DNA of 64,000 nt, taken from contig JAQVCR010000003.1 of NCBI GenBank assembly GCA_028689665.1, forward strand, positions 124,001-188,000, given 5' to 3'. Below are positions 54,628-64,000 of the stretch, in pieces. Every line of letters begins with the position of its first letter. Positions within the stretch are counted from its first letter, which is position 1. The position numbers were made by a program, and so were the translations under genes. This DNA comes from Muribaculaceae bacterium. Lineage in GTDB: Bacteria > Bacteroidota > Bacteroidia > Bacteroidales > Muribaculaceae. A model generated the notes under the pieces. It was not told the origin of the DNA and ran no database searches. It worked only from the letters and a program-made list of their open reading frames with translations.

Positions 54628-57600
54628 ATGAAAAGACGATTACTGTATTTAGCCTTTGCGCTAATTACTGTTTTAGGATTTTCCAACCATGCTAGCGCAT
54701 TGAATGCTTATGCATACGACTTGGCTGCTAGTTATGGAGAGGGAACTTCTAAAATAACTGTGAATTACGCCCTAAATGATGTGGCGGAAAGTGCAGCTAT
54801 CACTTTCTTCACGAGTGATAGCCAAAAACACAATGTTGACCTTACCGGAGATCTTCTTACGAAAGGTTCACATTCAATAGAAGTTGATGCCTCAGCTTTT
54901 GCTGCAGGAAATGCATCGTGGTCAATTTCTGTAACAAGTGCTAAGGTAGATGTTCCTACTGCACAGACTCCAGCTTATCAATTCTATCACCCACAAGGTG
55001 TCGCAGTTGATAACAACTTTGAAAGCCCTTATTTCGGACGTATCTTGGTTACTGAATGTATGACAGTTACAAGTGCTACATACCAATCAGGTAACGCAGC
55101 CGATGGTAAAGGTATTTATGCATTCGACCCACAATTAAATCCAATACCAAATAAAACTGGTACATTCGCATTTAAAGGTGGGCTTACTTATGAAGAGTCA
55201 CTTTCTACTACAGGAACTGCTTATGACCCTCGTAAAATAAGAATCGCTGAAGATGGTCGTATCTTCTTGACACGTCAAGCAGGTCTTGCCAGCTCTTTAT
55301 GGGAAGTAAACGCTGCCGATCTTAATGCAGATTTTACTGAGATCTTTAAAGGTACTGTGGATCCGGAAACTTATGAGCTTAAAACTACTGATGGCGCTAT
55401 TATCTCTAGAGCCAATGTTGGATTTGACGTTAAGGGTGCAGGTGAAAACCTTCAATTACTTTTACTTCAAACTAACAAATCAGGTATTGGTTACTCTTAT
55501 TCAGGATTTAGCGTAGATGAGTATAATCTAGGTACAGCTACTTCTTGGGACAAGATTCCTACAAAAAATATTGATTGGCTTACCGGTCAATGGACTATCC
55601 AAGCAAACAATACTAATGTAGTTTATGATAATGAAGGTGGTATATGGTATGTTCAATACCGTGCAACTCCAAGCGACGAGCAACCATCTATTCTTCACAT
55701 CAATGCAAAAGGTGAAGAAGATTATCGTAACATAGAAATTGTAGCCGGTGGTGCAGGTATTAGATTCAATAAAGATTTTACTTTATTGGCTGTTGCTAAT
55801 GCTAAAAAGCAAGTTGGTGTATATGCTGTAGGTAAAGACGAAACAGGTAAACCAACATTAACTCTTAAATTTGAATTTGCTACAACTATTGGAACAAACT
55901 GTAACGATATAGCATGGGATATCGCTGATAACCTATATATAGTAGGTAATAGCGGCGAATGGTTTAAAACATTTGCTCTACCTCGCGATGTAGCTACTGC
56001 TGTAACTCAAGCTAGCTCTAAACAAGGTCTTGTAATCCCTGAGCCTAAACCAGTATCTCCATATACTTTGACTGAGGTTAAAACAATTAAAGAAGGTCTA
56101 CCAGCAGTAGCAGAAGCACGTCAAGCAGCATTTGCTAATGGTAAACTATATATCCAAAACAAAGCAGATAAGCAAGTAGAAGTTTGGACAGCCGAAGGAA
56201 AAACAGCCGAAACATTTGCATCTGGCGAAGGAACAAACATCGCTAGTGATGAAGCCGGAAACATAATTGTACGTATAGGTGCATTCCCTAACAAGTTTGC
56301 TAATGGTACAGCCGAATTACGTATTCTTCCAGCTGATGGTTCAGCTGCTGTTGATGTAACATTAGACGGTCTACCAGAAGGTCGTTGCGACTTCTTTGGT
56401 AAAGTACGTGGAAATGTTCTTGATGCAACAACCGGTGGTACATTATACATAGCTCCAACAGGACTAGTAGGTGTAGTAGTTATTCCTATTATTGCAGGTA
56501 AACAAGATGTAGACAATACATTTACAATGCCTTTGACAGCTGTAACAGCTGCTGATGGTGGAACAGTAGTTTATCCTTATGGAGAAACCGACCTAATTTA
56601 CAACAGAAGAACTGCAGGTAATTCAATTCGTAAGATTGTAGTTGAAGGTGAGACAGGTGATGATTCTTATATCTTTAACACCCCTGAGCACTATGCAGCT
56701 AATGGTTGTTCAGTATTTACAATGGGTGGCGTAGAATATATGTTATATCCTACATCAACAAGTTCAGCTTACAAAGACGGATTTGCAATTGCTCTTGCAA
56801 CTAATGCAGAAGAGAATCCAATCTTAGTAAAACATGATGAGACTTTCGCTGCTGCTTCTAATTCTTTCCAATCAAACTGGTTATTTGCAGAAGTTATTTC
56901 AGACACTCAAGCAAATATTTACCAATATTGTCCGGGTGGAATGATTGCTAAATATGTATTTACTGCTCCTGCTCCAGTTGTAGTTGAAAAACCTCTTTAT
57001 ATTATTGGTCAAGTTGCTGGTAATACTGAATGGGCAGCTAACGTAGGTGCAAAAATGACAGAAACTGAAACTGCAGGTATTTACACAATCACTACCACAA
57101 TTAATGGTGCATTTGGTTTTGCTACAAAACTTGCTGCCGGTAATAATGCAGCAGATTGGGATGTCCTAAATGCTAATCGTTATGGTTGCGCAGTTGATGG
57201 CGAATTGCTTAAAAATAAAGTATCTGCTAAATTAGAAAAAGCAGTAGGTGCATTTAATATCAAAGCTGGTGAATATCTTGTTACTGTTGATATGAATGCA
57301 ATGACTATCCTTTGTGAATCAACAGCACCGGAAGTTCCTGCAGTATATACTTTAGTTGAATTACGCAAAATGACAGAAGGCCTTCCAGTAGTAGCAGATG
57401 CACGTCAAGCTACATTAGCTAATGGCAAACTTTATATCCAGAACAAAGCAGATAAGAAGATTGAAGTTTGGTCACATAATGGTAAACTAGAAGAATCTTA
57501 TGAATCTGGCGAAGGAACAAATATCACAAGCGACGAAGCCGGAAATATAATTGTACGTATCGGTGCATTCCCTAACAAGTTTGCTAATGGTACAGCAGAA

Positions 57601-58845
57601 TTACGTATTATCCCTGCTGATGGTACAACTCCGGTTGACGTAACATTAGAAGGTCTTCCAGAAGGTCGTTGCGACTTCTTTGGTAAAGTACGTGGAAATG
57701 TTCTTGATGCAACAACAGGTGGTAAATTATACATAGCACCAACCGGACTTGTAGGTGTAGTAGTTGTTCCTATTATTGCAGGTAAACAAGATGTAGACAA
57801 TACATTTACAATGCCTTTGACAAATGTAACAGCTGCTGACGGTGGAACAGTAGTTTATCCTTATGGCGAAAATGATTTAATTTACAACAGAAGAACAGTT
57901 GGTAATTCAATTCGTAAGATTGTAGTTGATGGAGAGACAGGTGATGATTCTTATATCTTTAACACTCCTGAGCATAATGCATCAAACGGTTCTGTTATAT
58001 TCACAATGGGTGGTGTAGAATATATCCTTTATCCTACAACTGCTAGCGCATCTTACAAAGACGGATTTGCAATTGCTCTTGCAACTAATGCAGAAGAGAA
58101 TCCTATCTTAGTAAAACATGAAGAGACCTTAACTGCAGCTTCTAACTCATTCCAATCAAACTGGTTATTTGCACAAGTTGTTTCTGACACTCGCGCACTT
58201 ATTTATCAATATTGTCCTGGTGGATTTATTGCAGCATATGAGTTCAATACAGTAGATAATGTATATCCAACAGAAATATATGCTATTGGTAATTTGAATT
58301 CTACTGCAGGTGATTGGAAGACTAATGATGCTTCTAATGCTCTTAAACCTGTTGAAGGTGTTAACTTAGGCGAATATTCAGCTCTTATCACAGTAGCTAA
58401 AGCTAGTGATAATGCAAATGGATTTGTTGCTTTAAGTACTGTTTTAGGTGCAACAGATGCTGATTGGACAACATTCAATACAGGTCGTATTGGTGCTACT
58501 AGTCAAAATCAATTATTAAAAGAAGGTGTTGTAGCTCCATTCGTATTAGGTAATGATTTTTCATTTATGTTGGTTCCTGATACTTATACTCTAAGTATTG
58601 ATTACGCTTTCGGTGAAATCCTTGCTAAGAAGTATGTAGGTGTTTCTAAACCAAGTGTTACCGCAACAGCTAAGGTTATTGGTGGCGTAGGTGAAATCAA
58701 CGTAATTGGTGAAAATATCCAATCTATCGAAGTTTATACTATTGGTGGCGCATTGATTAGCACAAACGAAGCTAATATTCAATGTGTAGCTGGTATATAT
58801 CTAGTAAGAGTTGATGGACAAGTTACTAAGGTTATTGTTAGATAA
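54628..58845 (+). CDS. Large secreted repeat protein (DUF4623-like) with T9SS-like C-terminal domain
   Basis: A 1405-residue protein with a signal peptide (MKRRLLYLAFALITV to ASA). An N-terminal region (residues about 25-470) has beta-propeller-like strands (YHPQGVAVDNNFESPYFGRILV). Two copies of a 300-residue module (about 479-779 and 907-1207; ANGKLYIQNKADK, SDEAGNIIVRIGAFPNKFANG) follow, each trailed by a SusE/F-like beta domain (PLYIIGQVAGNTEWAAN; TEIYAIGNLNSTAGDW). The last 70 residues (IQSIEVYTIGGALIS, AGIYLVRVDGQVTKVIVR) resemble a type A Por/T9SS sorting domain. It is probably a cell-surface or secreted glycan-related protein; DUF4623-type assignment is from pattern memory and function is unknown. 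It has its own promoter and terminator. Confidence 0.8.
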   Translation: MKRRLLYLAFALITVLGFSNHASALNAYAYDLAASYGEGTSKITVNYALNDVAESAAITFFTSDSQKHNVDLTGDLLTKGSHSIEVDASAFAAGNASWSISVTSAKVDVPTAQTPAYQFYHPQGVAVDNNFESPYFGRILVTECMTVTSATYQSGNAADGKGIYAFDPQLNPIPNKTGTFAFKGGLTYEESLSTTGTAYDPRKIRIAEDGRIFLTRQAGLASSLWEVNAADLNADFTEIFKGTVDPETYELKTTDGAIISRANVGFDVKGAGENLQLLLLQTNKSGIGYSYSGFSVDEYNLGTATSWDKIPTKNIDWLTGQWTIQANNTNVVYDNEGGIWYVQYRATPSDEQPSILHINAKGEEDYRNIEIVAGGAGIRFNKDFTLLAVANAKKQVGVYAVGKDETGKPTLTLKFEFATTIGTNCNDIAWDIADNLYIVGNSGEWFKTFALPRDVATAVTQASSKQGLVIPEPKPVSPYTLTEVKTIKEGLPAVAEARQAAFANGKLYIQNKADKQVEVWTAEGKTAETFASGEGTNIASDEAGNIIVRIGAFPNKFANGTAELRILPADGSAAVDVTLDGLPEGRCDFFGKVRGNVLDATTGGTLYIAPTGLVGVVVIPIIAGKQDVDNTFTMPLTAVTAADGGTVVYPYGETDLIYNRRTAGNSIRKIVVEGETGDDSYIFNTPEHYAANGCSVFTMGGVEYMLYPTSTSSAYKDGFAIALATNAEENPILVKHDETFAAASNSFQSNWLFAEVISDTQANIYQYCPGGMIAKYVFTAPAPVVVEKPLYIIGQVAGNTEWAANVGAKMTETETAGIYTITTTINGAFGFATKLAAGNNAADWDVLNANRYGCAVDGELLKNKVSAKLEKAVGAFNIKAGEYLVTVDMNAMTILCESTAPEVPAVYTLVELRKMTEGLPVVADARQATLANGKLYIQNKADKKIEVWSHNGKLEESYESGEGTNITSDEAGNIIVRIGAFPNKFANGTAELRIIPADGTTPVDVTLEGLPEGRCDFFGKVRGNVLDATTGGKLYIAPTGLVGVVVVPIIAGKQDVDNTFTMPLTNVTAADGGTVVYPYGENDLIYNRRTVGNSIRKIVVDGETGDDSYIFNTPEHNASNGSVIFTMGGVEYILYPTTASASYKDGFAIALATNAEENPILVKHEETLTAASNSFQSNWLFAQVVSDTRALIYQYCPGGFIAAYEFNTVDNVYPTEIYAIGNLNSTAGDWKTNDASNALKPVEGVNLGEYSALITVAKASDNANGFVALSTVLGATDADWTTFNTGRIGATSQNQLLKEGVVAPFVLGNDFSFMLVPDTYTLSIDYAFGEILAKKYVGVSKPSVTATAKVIGGVGEINVIGENIQSIEVYTIGGALISTNEANIQCVAGIYLVRVDGQVTKVIVR
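56062..56962 (+). repeat. Internal module copy 1 of the 1405-residue protein
   Basis: This stretch recurs 1284 bp downstream at 57346-58246. Anchor points at both ends keep exactly the same offset, so the copies align without indels over about 900 bp, with long runs identical at DNA level. Confidence 0.9.
57346..58246 (+). repeat. Internal module copy 2 of the 1405-residue protein
   Basis: This is the second copy of the module at 56062-56962. Differences cluster near the two ends and in the ADGSAAVDV/ADGTTPVDV region; the middle is nearly identical. Confidence 0.9.
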
Positions 58846-58866
58846 GCAATAGTAAACTATAAAAAT

Positions 58867-58902
58867 AAAAGGTTGCAACCAAGTGGTTGCAACCTTTTTT
58901 TT
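58867..58902 (+). terminator. Terminator after the 1405-residue protein gene
   Basis: AAAAGGTTGCAACC and GGTTGCAACCTTTT form a perfect 14-bp stem with loop AAGT, followed by T residues. It lies between convergent genes and can act in both directions. Confidence 0.93.
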
Positions 58903-58925
58903 ATAACAAAAGAAAAACAAATCAA

Positions 58926-59714
58926 TTATTTACGATAAACTATGTATGCTTGCTGTGGAGAAGAGTATTTTTTAGCAAATTTATGTTGGGCTATTTGGTA
59001 TAGTAATCCCCCAAAACGTTTTGCTTTCATAGGGCATATTGATATACAATGAGCGCAAGAGATACAAAGCTTTTTATTAATCTTTTTGGGATTATTTGCA
59101 TCTATAGCTTGTACCGGGCATTGATTGACACATAGATTACATAGATTGCACCTATTAGAAGTCTTGGGATTAAGTGGTATTTTTTTTATTTCTCTATATT
59201 TATGATTACCATTTATATTGAGCGGTACAGTAGTTGAGTAAAAATTTGGATTAAGTAAAAAATTATAGCTGTTTTTTGCGAAATCTTTAATTATAGATAT
59301 ATCATTATCATTAGGTCTTCCATTTCCTACAATTGGAAATATAGAATGCCGGGCAATAAATGCCGCCGCAGATATTACATAGAAATTATTAGCCGAGACT
59401 ATATCATTTAGCTCTATAAGTGCATCATCAAAATCACGATTGCCATATACTGTAATTATAATGGCCGGAGTATGACTTCCTTTAAAATGTTTGATTTTAT
59501 TGCCTACTACTTGTGGCACTCTGCCGGAATATACAGGAATAGCAAAAATTGCAATCTCATCGGAAGGTAAAAGAATATCATTTGTTACATCAAGATTAAG
59601 TAAAGAAAATCTTTTTTTCGTGTCGATCAAGATATTAGAAGCGACAGTATTTATTATTTTCTCTGTAGTTCCGCATGCACTAAAGTAAATCAGATTGACA
59701 GCTTTATATTCCAT
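58926..59714 (-). CDS. EFR1-family flavodoxin/ferredoxin fusion protein
   Basis: A 262-residue cytoplasmic redox protein. The N-terminal flavodoxin-like half has the FMN phosphate loop YFSACGTTEKI and IFAIPVYSGRVPQ. The C-terminal half has two 4Fe-4S motifs, CNLCNLCVNQCP and CISCAHCISICP. This is the EFR1 family (flavodoxin plus bacterial ferredoxin). It probably shuttles electrons in anaerobic metabolism. It follows the glycosyltransferase gene by 11 bp in the same direction. Confidence 0.9.
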   Translation of the reverse strand: MEYKAVNLIYFSACGTTEKIINTVASNILIDTKKRFSLLNLDVTNDILLPSDEIAIFAIPVYSGRVPQVVGNKIKHFKGSHTPAIIITVYGNRDFDDALIELNDIVSANNFYVISAAAFIARHSIFPIVGNGRPNDNDISIIKDFAKNSYNFLLNPNFYSTTVPLNINGNHKYREIKKIPLNPKTSNRCNLCNLCVNQCPVQAIDANNPKKINKKLCISCAHCISICPMKAKRFGGLLYQIAQHKFAKKYSSPQQAYIVYRK

Positions 59715-59725
59715 ATGTTTAGAAT

Positions 59726-60676
59726 CTATTTACGTGTAGTTTTCTCGATTATAAATCGTGGCCGTTGTTTCACTTCTATATAAATTTTGCCAATATATTC
59801 ACCTATTACTCCTAAGCCCATAAGTATTAGCGATCCTATAAACCATAGTGAAAGCATGATAGAAGCCCATCCGGGAATATTCTTGCCAAGTAGAATAGAT
59901 ACGATTACATAGATTAATACAGATAGAGTGATTAACAAAAACAATAGACCTAGAGAGAAAATCATTCGTATGGGGCGAATAGAGAAAGATGTGATACCTT
60001 GAATTGCAAAGCTCATCATTTTCATTAACGGATATTTTGATTTTCCAGCTTTACGCTCTTTACGCTCATAATACACTATTTCGGAAGAAAAGCCTAAAAG
60101 AGGAACTATTCCTCGCAGAAATAAGTTCCGTTCTGGATAGGAGAGAAGTAATTCAACGGCATTGCGGCTCATTAATCTAAAATCGGAATGATGAGGATAT
60201 ATTGAATTCTCACTTTTCTGCATAATATCATAAAAGACATCAGCAGATTTCCGTTTAAATATTGAATCGCTTTTTCTATTATTTTTTATACCATATACGA
60301 TTTCGGCACCGGCATTAAATTTACTAATCATCTTTTCGATAGTATTTATATCGTCTTGAAGGTCGGCATCAATGGTAACAACAACATCAAAATTTTCTTT
60401 TATCGCTTCGGTTAATCCAGCTACAATAGCATTTTGTTGACCGAAATTGCGCGATAATTTAATTGAAATAAAATTCTCAGTATTTAGTGCAGTATTGTTT
60501 AATATACTCCAAGTACAATCTTTACTGCCATCATCGACGCACACGATATAGCTATCATTAGTAATAATATTATTTGATACGAGTTTCTTTAATATATTGA
60601 ATAGCTCGTTAATAGAATATTCAATTATTTCCATTTCATTGTAGCATGGTACTACAATAGCTAATTTAACTGCCAT
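59726..60676 (-). CDS. Family 2 glycosyltransferase (GtrB/DPM1-like)
   Basis: A 316-residue membrane-anchored glycosyltransferase: GT-A fold start VVPCYNEMEIIEYSI, VDDGSKDCTW, DADLQDD metal motif and RNLFLRGIVPLLGF, then two C-terminal helices (IFSLGLLFLLITLSVLIYV; ASIMLSLWFIGSLILMGLGVIGEY). Such proteins load a sugar from a nucleotide donor onto undecaprenyl phosphate at the inner membrane. It precedes the EFR1 gene by 11 bp. Confidence 0.92.
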   Translation of the reverse strand: MAVKLAIVVPCYNEMEIIEYSINELFNILKKLVSNNIITNDSYIVCVDDGSKDCTWSILNNTALNTENFISIKLSRNFGQQNAIVAGLTEAIKENFDVVVTIDADLQDDINTIEKMISKFNAGAEIVYGIKNNRKSDSIFKRKSADVFYDIMQKSENSIYPHHSDFRLMSRNAVELLLSYPERNLFLRGIVPLLGFSSEIVYYERKERKAGKSKYPLMKMMSFAIQGITSFSIRPIRMIFSLGLLFLLITLSVLIYVIVSILLGKNIPGWASIMLSLWFIGSLILMGLGVIGEYIGKIYIEVKQRPRFIIEKTTRK

Positions 60677-60701
60677 ATTTTACTGAATTAAATAGTCATT
60701 A

Positions 60702-60709
60702 CAAATATA
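60702..60709 (-). promoter_or_regulatory. -7 box upstream of the glycosyltransferase gene
   Basis: The minus strand reads TATATTTG, about 26 bp before the ATG at 60676. No -33 TTTG is present. It lies in the 54-bp gap after tamB. Confidence 0.5.
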
Positions 60710-60730
60710 ACTATTTAGTTTAATACATTG

Positions 60731-63700
60731 CTATTTAATGGTGTCGGTTATTTCTATTCGTTTCAATAATGTAGAGTCTTGTCGCTGTGGCGTTAATATA
60801 TAACCTGTTTTTTTTCGTGGCTTTAAAAAATCGAATGGCGATTCAAAATCGTATTTAAATACAATACCGACCCCTTGAGTAGTGAGTGCACTCTTTACAT
60901 AATAATTTTGGTCGTTATAGTGGTTATATGCTTTTAGTCGGATATTTCCATTTTTTGTAAGTAGATATTCAATATCAAAATCTCCGATGAAATTTGAGCT
61001 ATTGGCATTAAGTGATTTGTCTCGATAGCCAAAATTACCATTGAGTAACAATCTATTATTTAAGAGTTGGCTTGAAAGAGCTACATCTACTTCGACATCA
61101 GAGAAGTCGCCCTTATTTGTTCTGAAATTCGGTGCAATTGACCATTTATCACTAATTTGCCCAAGCAGATTACTTAATTGTGATGATATTGTTGATGATG
61201 CGACATTAGCAAATTCATTATTTTTTGTTGTATTGCCCATATATTCAGGTGTGTAAAATCTGTTTAATGCGACAAGATATATAATTTGACGATTCATCAT
61301 ATCGTCGGTACTGATAATACTCTTTATTTTGCGTACTGCATCTTGTGTGAGTGTCGGAAATTCTAAGTCGAAAGAAATAGCTGGCTGTCGCATATCTCCG
61401 GTAGCATTTAATACAGCATGCACAGGTACACTTGTACGATTAAGATCCTTATCGAGTGCGAAAGATTCATCGAGGTCGGTGAGATTTGCATTCAGTGAAT
61501 ATATAGCCGAAATATCGAGAGCTGCGGCAAGTGGATTACCATTGAAGGTTATTGCACTGGCTTCCTTGATAGAAAAATCTTTAATAATAATATCTTGAAG
61601 AGTAAAATTATAATTTCCTTTTTCAATGGTATATTTACCGAGCATTGTCATCTCATCGTCGACCGAATTATATGCTAATCTTAAATTACCTGAACCGTTT
61701 GCTTTAATTCTATCGCCACCTACAGGGTCCATTATCAGCACCATCTGAGCTTGAGGGGTAACTTCAAGTTGAATCGTGATGTTCATTTGAGTAGGTTTAG
61801 AATTATTTACGACCTTAGCCGATTTCAGCAACCTTACTATTTCGGGAACAGTATCTATCTCAATTTCTTTCGGCTTATTTCGGTCGGTTATTGTTATAAA
61901 ATTATAATCACCGGCAGCTTGGTTATTCGATAAGACAAATGTGAATTTTGAATTATTGGCTGTCGACATATTTACATTTATATTCATTAACCCCGGTTCC
62001 CCTTTAATAAATGCAGATCCATTACCGAATATTGTTCCATACCATTTTTGATTCATATCAGAGCTAATATCGTAGCATAATAAATTTCGAGCATTTGTAA
62101 CTGCTAGGTTGATAATAGCATCATGAAATTCGTGGTGTAGGATATGCCCATTAAGGTTGGCTGTATGTCCAAATTTATCGTGAAGAGTAATATTATTTAT
62201 TACAATATCATTAGGCTTTATATGAATCGAATCGGTGCATGAATACTCTGTGTTGAGGTAATCAATTTTCATTTTGAAATCTTCGGCATATAAATCGCCA
62301 AAAAAGTTTATACGTTTAAAATCGCCAAATAATACGCCATGACCACTTGCAAAGCCCGAAATCTTAGATGTGAATGCGCCCATAAACGGTTGTAGAAAAC
62401 GTACGTCGAGTTTCTTTGCATAGAAGTCAAAATATAATGAATCCATAGTGGGATATATTGCTCCGCTTACTTTAGATTCTAATCCGTTAGCTTGTTTTAT
62501 ATCAGCATTAAGTACAATGCCTTTTGTGCTGGGTTCCCAATGGCTCTCAATATCGGCATTTCCAAGTAGAGAATTATTGTAGCTAAAATTATTGACATGT
62601 AGATTTGGAGTGGCTAAAGTGGGAATTTTAGTGAAAAGATTCGATGCAGAGAATTTACCGGTGGCTCTACCCCCAAATGTTACATTTGAAATAGCTAAAG
62701 TCTCAAAGATATAATCTAGATTGATATCTTTTAGCTCTACAGCTAGGTTGTCTTCGCTATTGTGAGAAGCTTTACCATCTATCCTAATAAATTGTTTATC
62801 ACATTTTACTTCAAAATTATTTACAATGATTGCATCTTTAATAATGTCGATTTTAGATGGTAAAATATTCCATGCAGTGTCGTTAAATGCAACATTTGTT
62901 GGATTAATAGAAATTGTTGCATTCAAATCCTTATTCTCATCTCTTGATACAAGGGTAGATAAATTTAGCTTGCCGTTATATGCTTCTTTTCTGTCCATCC
63001 ACCACGATACATCAGTGTCAATTATATTATTAATTGCATTTATGTTTAGGGCAAGTGAAATATTGCCTTTCTTGTTTGGATAAAGTGTCTGAACGGCTAA
63101 TGAGTATGTATCGTTTTTCCCGTCAATATTTAGATTGATTGACGATCCTTCTATCAATTTGTTCTTTTGTTGTAAATAATCAGAGTGAATGAACAATTCG
63201 CATTTCTCGTCTTTAGCATTAAATGCGCCGGCTAATGTAATTGGATGTATAATCGTAACAGGAGCTTTGAAAAATGGAAGTATTTGGTTGTCAGGCTCTA
63301 TTTTAAAGTCAAACTTAAAATCGTTTGTGGCGTTTGATAGATTATTTTGGGAATAATCTATATTTGGAAATAGGGAGGGAACTGCTTTGGCAAGTATAGT
63401 TTTTATCGATGGTACAAGATCTTTGAAATTATAGCAGCCAATAATATTACCGTTAATAAAATCAGAACTAATTTTAATATTTTGTGGATAGTCTGAACTC
63501 TTGGCATCTATTTCAATCTTATTAATATTAATACCTTTTGAGTCTTTATCGGCAAAACTAAGATCATAAATTGACAAAGCTCCATTGGCATTATCTATGC
63601 TATTCCCGGTAAAGAAAGCATTTAAATTAAGCGATAATTTATTATTGGGATATTTCGACGATAGATTTAATGCTGCGAGGTTTACATTAGAGAGCTGTGC

Positions 63701-64000
63701 AGAGATATTTAATTCAGAATTCTCGCGATCTATTATAGCATTTCCATTAACTGCTAACGAAATATTTTCGTCGTTTAGATTTACGCTTCCTTGATATTTA
63801 TTTTGATTAGCTTCTACATCGGTAATAATATTGTTATATCTATAACCTTTAAAATCGATGTATTTAATTTCGCCTTTCATACTGCCCGAAATTTCCCGAC
63901 CTTTTTTTAAGCCATCGATGTCAACATCTAAAGCTAGACTATTTAGTAACTCTGTTTTGTTTAGCAGAGTGCCAAGCTTGAAGTTTTCGGTACTTACTCG
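60731..64000 (-). CDS. tamB: TamB-family translocation/assembly protein, partial (5' end beyond window)
   Basis: The track begins at a Met at 63880, but the frame stays open to the window edge (GREISGSMKGEIKY continues upstream without a stop), so at least 1089 residues are visible and the N-terminus lies outside. The sequence is a long series of beta-helical AsmA-like strands, ending in the DUF490/TamB C-terminal domain with GNYNFTLQDIIIKDFSIKEAS, IYLVALNRFYTPE and VDVALSSQLLNNRLLLNGNFGYRDKS. TamB spans the periplasm and moves lipids or helps outer-membrane protein assembly with TamA/TamL. It ends 54 bp before the glycosyltransferase gene. Confidence 0.9.
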   Translation of the reverse strand, partial: RVSTENFKLGTLLNKTELLNSLALDVDIDGLKKGREISGSMKGEIKYIDFKGYRYNNIITDVEANQNKYQGSVNLNDENISLAVNGNAIIDRENSELNISAQLSNVNLAALNLSSKYPNNKLSLNLNAFFTGNSIDNANGALSIYDLSFADKDSKGININKIEIDAKSSDYPQNIKISSDFINGNIIGCYNFKDLVPSIKTILAKAVPSLFPNIDYSQNNLSNATNDFKFDFKIEPDNQILPFFKAPVTIIHPITLAGAFNAKDEKCELFIHSDYLQQKNKLIEGSSINLNIDGKNDTYSLAVQTLYPNKKGNISLALNINAINNIIDTDVSWWMDRKEAYNGKLNLSTLVSRDENKDLNATISINPTNVAFNDTAWNILPSKIDIIKDAIIVNNFEVKCDKQFIRIDGKASHNSEDNLAVELKDINLDYIFETLAISNVTFGGRATGKFSASNLFTKIPTLATPNLHVNNFSYNNSLLGNADIESHWEPSTKGIVLNADIKQANGLESKVSGAIYPTMDSLYFDFYAKKLDVRFLQPFMGAFTSKISGFASGHGVLFGDFKRINFFGDLYAEDFKMKIDYLNTEYSCTDSIHIKPNDIVINNITLHDKFGHTANLNGHILHHEFHDAIINLAVTNARNLLCYDISSDMNQKWYGTIFGNGSAFIKGEPGLMNINVNMSTANNSKFTFVLSNNQAAGDYNFITITDRNKPKEIEIDTVPEIVRLLKSAKVVNNSKPTQMNITIQLEVTPQAQMVLIMDPVGGDRIKANGSGNLRLAYNSVDDEMTMLGKYTIEKGNYNFTLQDIIIKDFSIKEASAITFNGNPLAAALDISAIYSLNANLTDLDESFALDKDLNRTSVPVHAVLNATGDMRQPAISFDLEFPTLTQDAVRKIKSIISTDDMMNRQIIYLVALNRFYTPEYMGNTTKNNEFANVASSTISSQLSNLLGQISDKWSIAPNFRTNKGDFSDVEVDVALSSQLLNNRLLLNGNFGYRDKSLNANSSNFIGDFDIEYLLTKNGNIRLKAYNHYNDQNYYVKSALTTQGVGIVFKYDFESPFDFLKPRKKTGYILTPQRQDSTLLKRIEITDTIK

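Overview
The window is an AT-rich chromosomal segment of a Bacteroidetes bacterium, most likely order Bacteroidales. The evidence is a MoxR/BatABCDE aerotolerance operon, a lipidated BamA-family protein and TamB, a 29-residue AURKAIP1/COX24-type ribosomal protein beside RNase G, a 58-residue histone-H1-like protein, DUF4492/DUF4494 proteins, an OmpA-family porin, and repeated TAnnTTTG -7 boxes (several with TTTG 18-20 bp upstream), which are typical of Bacteroidetes promoters. I saw no rRNA, tRNA, CRISPR array, prophage or insertion sequence. Most of the region is ordinary core genome.

Layout. 0-3.4 kb: a partial surface lipoprotein and a CpsB-type phosphatase (minus), then a biotin-dependent carboxyltransferase. 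3.5-13.3 kb: a large PAS sensor kinase, then a TolC/adaptor/ATPase/permease exporter operon ending in a LytS/LytTR two-component pair. 13.5-20.5 kb: lipidated BamA/TamA-type protein, HAD phosphatase, RNase G, AURKAIP1/COX24-type ribosomal protein, HU, a queuosine-precursor transporter and a YjjG-type nucleotidase. 20.5-24.2 kb: YigZ and the DUF4492-cydA-cydB bd oxidase operon, behind a perfect CRP/FNR-like palindrome. 24.5-32 kb: DUF4494, YggS, a FucP-like transporter, transketolase, OmpA and a PAP2/beta-barrel fusion. 32-42.8 kb: universal stress protein, HTH protein, and a nine-gene MoxR-DUF58-Bat-PAP2 operon on the minus strand. 43-49.6 kb: an HU-transmembrane-LysM protein, a second HU, CvfB-like S1 protein, lipoprotein/rsmG/metallo-hydrolase operon, H1-like protein and TrpB2. 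49.6-52.3 kb: a decayed locus in which an FtsX-type permease remnant and the C-terminal tail of an NtrC-type regulator meet at a deletion junction beside an intact sensor kinase. 52.3-64 kb: groESL, a 1405-residue secreted repeat protein, a flavodoxin/ferredoxin fusion, a glycosyltransferase and TamB running off the right edge.

The more notable points are the deletion scar at about 50.83 kb with an orphaned kinase; the exact ungapped 1284-bp-period duplication in the 1405-residue protein; the CRP/FNR-like palindrome before the bd oxidase; a sigma-54-like -24/-12 element before groESL; the HU-membrane-LysM fusion; and promoters embedded in inverted repeats (transketolase, yigZ). Promoter positions also show that several start codons in the ORF track are too far upstream; corrected starts are given. 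Nothing here is convincingly a wholly new multi-gene system.
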